Source of the DNA: an uncultured Clostridia bacterium
Lineage (GTDB): Bacteria > Bacillota > Clostridia > TANB77 > CAG-508
Reading direction: 5' to 3'
Length of the DNA: 64,000 nt
Assembly (NCBI GenBank): GCA_934130975.1
Contig: CAKOYU010000010.1
Coordinates: forward strand, 1 to 64,000
A program made the translations under genes and the position numbers. The notes beneath the pieces were generated by a model. It made no database searches, had not been told where the DNA came from, and saw nothing but the letters and a program-made list of their open reading frames with translations. Below, in pieces: positions 62,319-64,000 of the stretch (its first letter is position 1; the number at the start of each line of letters is the position of its first letter).

Positions 62319-63557
62319 GTGAAATTTTATAAATTTTTAATATCTTTAATTATTATTTTGACTTTATCAATTCATCCAGTATTAGCAGATGATGAAGAAT
62401 ATGAATTATCTACTGATTTTTCATCTATAACAGTTTCATCTGTTAATACTTCAGTACCTACTATAAACTCTAGGTCTGCAATAATTTATGATCGTTTATC
62501 AGGTTCTGTTCTATACGGAAAAGCTGAAAATGAAAAACGAAAAATGGCTTCAACTACAAAAATCATGACAGCAATTATTATTATAGAAAATTCAAATCTA
62601 GATGATATCGTAACAATTTCTCAAAAAGCTGCGGGAACAGGTGGTTCACGCCTTGGCCTTCACTCAAATGATAAAATTTCTATAAGAGATTTACTTTATG
62701 GCTTATTACTATGTTCTGGTAACGATTCTGCCGTTGCTCTTGCTGAAACTATTGGTGGTAGTGTTGAAGAATTTGCTAATTTAATGAATCAAAAAGCTAT
62801 CAGTCTTGGCCTTAATTTCACTCATTTTGTTACACCTCATGGACTTGATAATGATGACCATTATACAACAGCTTATGAATTAGCATTAATTACTGACTAT
62901 GCTTTAAAAAATGACATTTTTTGCAATTTAGTTGGTAGTAAAACTCATACCATTTTAATTAATAACCAACCCAAAACTTTATCTAATACAAATGAACTTC
63001 TTGGCAATTTAAATGGTGTTTATGGTGTAAAGACGGGTTTTACTAATGGTGCTAATAGATGTTTAGTAACTTCCGTAAAACGCAATAATATGGATTTAAT
63101 CTGCATAGTTCTTGGTGCTGATACTAAAAAAGATAGAACCAAAGATAGTATAGCCTTAATTGAATATACATTTAAAAATTTTCAATTAATAAATATTCAA
63201 GAAAAAATAGTCAATGAATTTTCAAATTGGAAAATATGCAATTCTTCTAGTATAAATGTAAAAAAAGGTTTTTATAAAAATGTAGATATTGTTTTAGAAG
63301 ACTTACCTTATAATTTTTTACCTATAAATAGTAATCATCCTAATGATATTAGCATATATATATACTGTAATCCAAATCTCGAAGCTCCACTGCCAGCTAA
63401 ATCTAGTATAGGTTATTTGACTGTTAGTATAGATAACAAAACTGTTTTAACACTAACTATCTATAATTCTAATGAAATTTCTAAAAAAGTCCCTATCAAT
63501 TTTTATAAGGATTTATTATCAGAATATCCTTTTTATCTAGAAAGCTTATTTTATTAA
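62319..63557 (+). CDS. dacF: D-alanyl-D-alanine carboxypeptidase (DacF type)
   Basis: A 412-residue low-molecular-weight PBP that trims D-Ala from peptidoglycan stems. The signal peptide is FLISLIIILTLSIHPVLA. The active-site motifs are MASTTKIMTAI (Ser-x-x-Lys), CSGNDSAVA (Ser-x-Asn type) and GVKTGFTNGANRC (Lys-Thr-Gly). The C-terminal beta domain follows. The start is GTG after TTTTGGAGG. It stands alone, divergent from the surface protein gene and upstream of a tRNA pair. A sporulation role like DacF is possible but the sequence does not prove it. Confidence 0.93.
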   Translation: MKFYKFLISLIIILTLSIHPVLADDEEYELSTDFSSITVSSVNTSVPTINSRSAIIYDRLSGSVLYGKAENEKRKMASTTKIMTAIIIIENSNLDDIVTISQKAAGTGGSRLGLHSNDKISIRDLLYGLLLCSGNDSAVALAETIGGSVEEFANLMNQKAISLGLNFTHFVTPHGLDNDDHYTTAYELALITDYALKNDIFCNLVGSKTHTILINNQPKTLSNTNELLGNLNGVYGVKTGFTNGANRCLVTSVKRNNMDLICIVLGADTKKDRTKDSIALIEYTFKNFQLINIQEKIVNEFSNWKICNSSSINVKKGFYKNVDIVLEDLPYNFLPINSNHPNDISIYIYCNPNLEAPLPAKSSIGYLTVSIDNKTVLTLTIYNSNEISKKVPINFYKDLLSEYPFYLESLFY

Positions 63558-63627
63558 GACTTTCAATACCAAGATATAAAAAGTATTAATTTCAAATACA
63601 TCTTTTTATGAATTTAACATCAATCTC

Positions 63628-63656
63628 TTGACAAACAATAAATATTTTGGTATTAT
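63628..63656 (+). promoter_or_regulatory. Promoter of the tRNA pair
   Basis: TTGACA and TATTAT are separated by 17 bp, about 15 bp upstream of tRNA-Gly. Confidence 0.7.
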
Positions 63657-63672
63657 AATTAAGCTTACAGTT

Positions 63673-63746
63673 GCAGGTATAGTTTAGTGGTAAAACATAA
63701 CCTTGCCAAGGTTAAGTTACGGGTCCGATTCCCGTTACCTGCTCCA
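63673..63746 (+). tRNA. tRNA-Gly (GCC)
   Basis: The acceptor stem GCAGGTA pairs with TACCTGC and CCA is encoded. The anticodon loop TTGCCAA gives GCC. The T arm is ACGGGTCCGATTCCCGT. Unlike the Gly-UCC gene at 15.1 kb, its anticodon stem is fully paired. Confidence 0.95.
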
Positions 63747-63767
63747 TTTTTATGTAAGTTATCTGAC

Positions 63768-63841
63768 GGCGATATAGCCAAGTGGTAAGGCACGAGTCTG
63801 CAAAACTCTGATCCCCGGTTCGAATCCGGGTGTCGCCTCCA
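63768..63841 (+). tRNA. tRNA-Cys (GCA)
   Basis: The acceptor stem GGCGATA pairs with TGTCGCC, including one G-T pair, and CCA is encoded. The anticodon loop CTGCAAA gives GCA. The T arm is CCCGGTTCGAATCCGGG. It is transcribed with tRNA-Gly. Confidence 0.96.
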
Positions 63842-63848
63842 TAAAAGT

Positions 63849-63886
63849 TCAAAGAGAAAGCATTGAAATATCAATACTTTCTCTTT
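63849..63886 (+). terminator. Terminator of the tRNA pair
   Basis: AAAGAGAAAG pairs with CTTTCTCTTT, with an inner ATTGA/TCAAT stem, followed by TATTATTTTT. Confidence 0.8.
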
Positions 63887-63930
63887 TATTATTTTTACAC
63901 TCATCAATAATTTTATCAAAATCAGTAAAC

Positions 63931-63959
63931 TTGTCAAATTAACGTTTCTATGGTATAAT
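63931..63959 (+). promoter_or_regulatory. Promoter pointing out of the window
   Basis: TTGTCA and TATAAT are separated by 17 bp. The gene it serves lies beyond the right edge. Confidence 0.6.
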
Positions 63960-64000
63960 ATTAATGGTAGTGCAAATCTATTAATTTTAATATGATTTTT

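Overview
The window is AT-rich, low-GC Clostridia-type DNA. Spo0A, a CwlD-type amidase, PolC, LL-diaminopimelate aminotransferase and a MobV/TnpX-type mobile element together indicate an anaerobic, endospore-forming, DAP-peptidoglycan Firmicute, probably an uncultured gut lineage. No rRNA is present, so genus cannot be fixed. Most chromosomal genes lie on the minus strand.

Region 1 (1-15,060) is a composite accessory island of Tn4451-like parts. It has three large serine recombinases (one frameshifted), two TnpV proteins, a MobV/TnpZ relaxase with a recognisable oriT, TnpW, a frameshifted MobC-like gene, a helicase with nine helicase-associated repeats, a divergent Cfr/RlmN-like radical SAM protein, and a compact locus with the architecture of a type I toxin-antitoxin system. 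It ends beside tRNA-Gly.

Region 2 (15,100-32,100) holds cysE, a cytoplasmic alpha-amylase, and an unrecognised three-gene operon (HTH-repeat/sigma-like protein, 137-aa protein, PD-(D/E)XK nuclease-like protein) preceded by a leader peptide and attenuator. Next come a small ORF with a nearby sRNA complementary to its start site, spo0A, yigZ, a flavoprotein, tRNA-Gln and tRNA-His, several unknown genes, an acyl-CoA synthetase and a TetR regulator.

Region 3 (32,100-56,900) is core cell biology: a DnaA-box cluster, polC with an apparent duplicated OB domain, ddl-dapL-dapF, a class B PBP, an MgtA-type ATPase, mazF, a LolA/GerS-like gene, dusB, a rodA/ftsW gene, minE-minD, cwlD, a CorC-type protein and a GGDEF protein. 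Region 4 (56,900-64,000) has a 1756-aa surface protein with a thioester-like head and DUF11/SpaA-type repeats, a D,D-carboxypeptidase, and tRNA-Gly and tRNA-Cys.

Three families of dispersed non-coding repeats thread through the chromosomal part: a 141-bp inverted-repeat element, a hairpin element with compensatory changes between copies, and a tandem unit centred on ACCGGT. Four single-base insertions of C before GG break three otherwise good genes, which looks like a systematic sequence error or an unusual mutational signature. The strongest candidates for new biology are the two compact RNA-regulated small-ORF loci (which share a promoter box), the attenuated sigma-like/nuclease operon, and the Cfr/RlmN-like enzyme that appears to lack one of the two catalytic cysteines.
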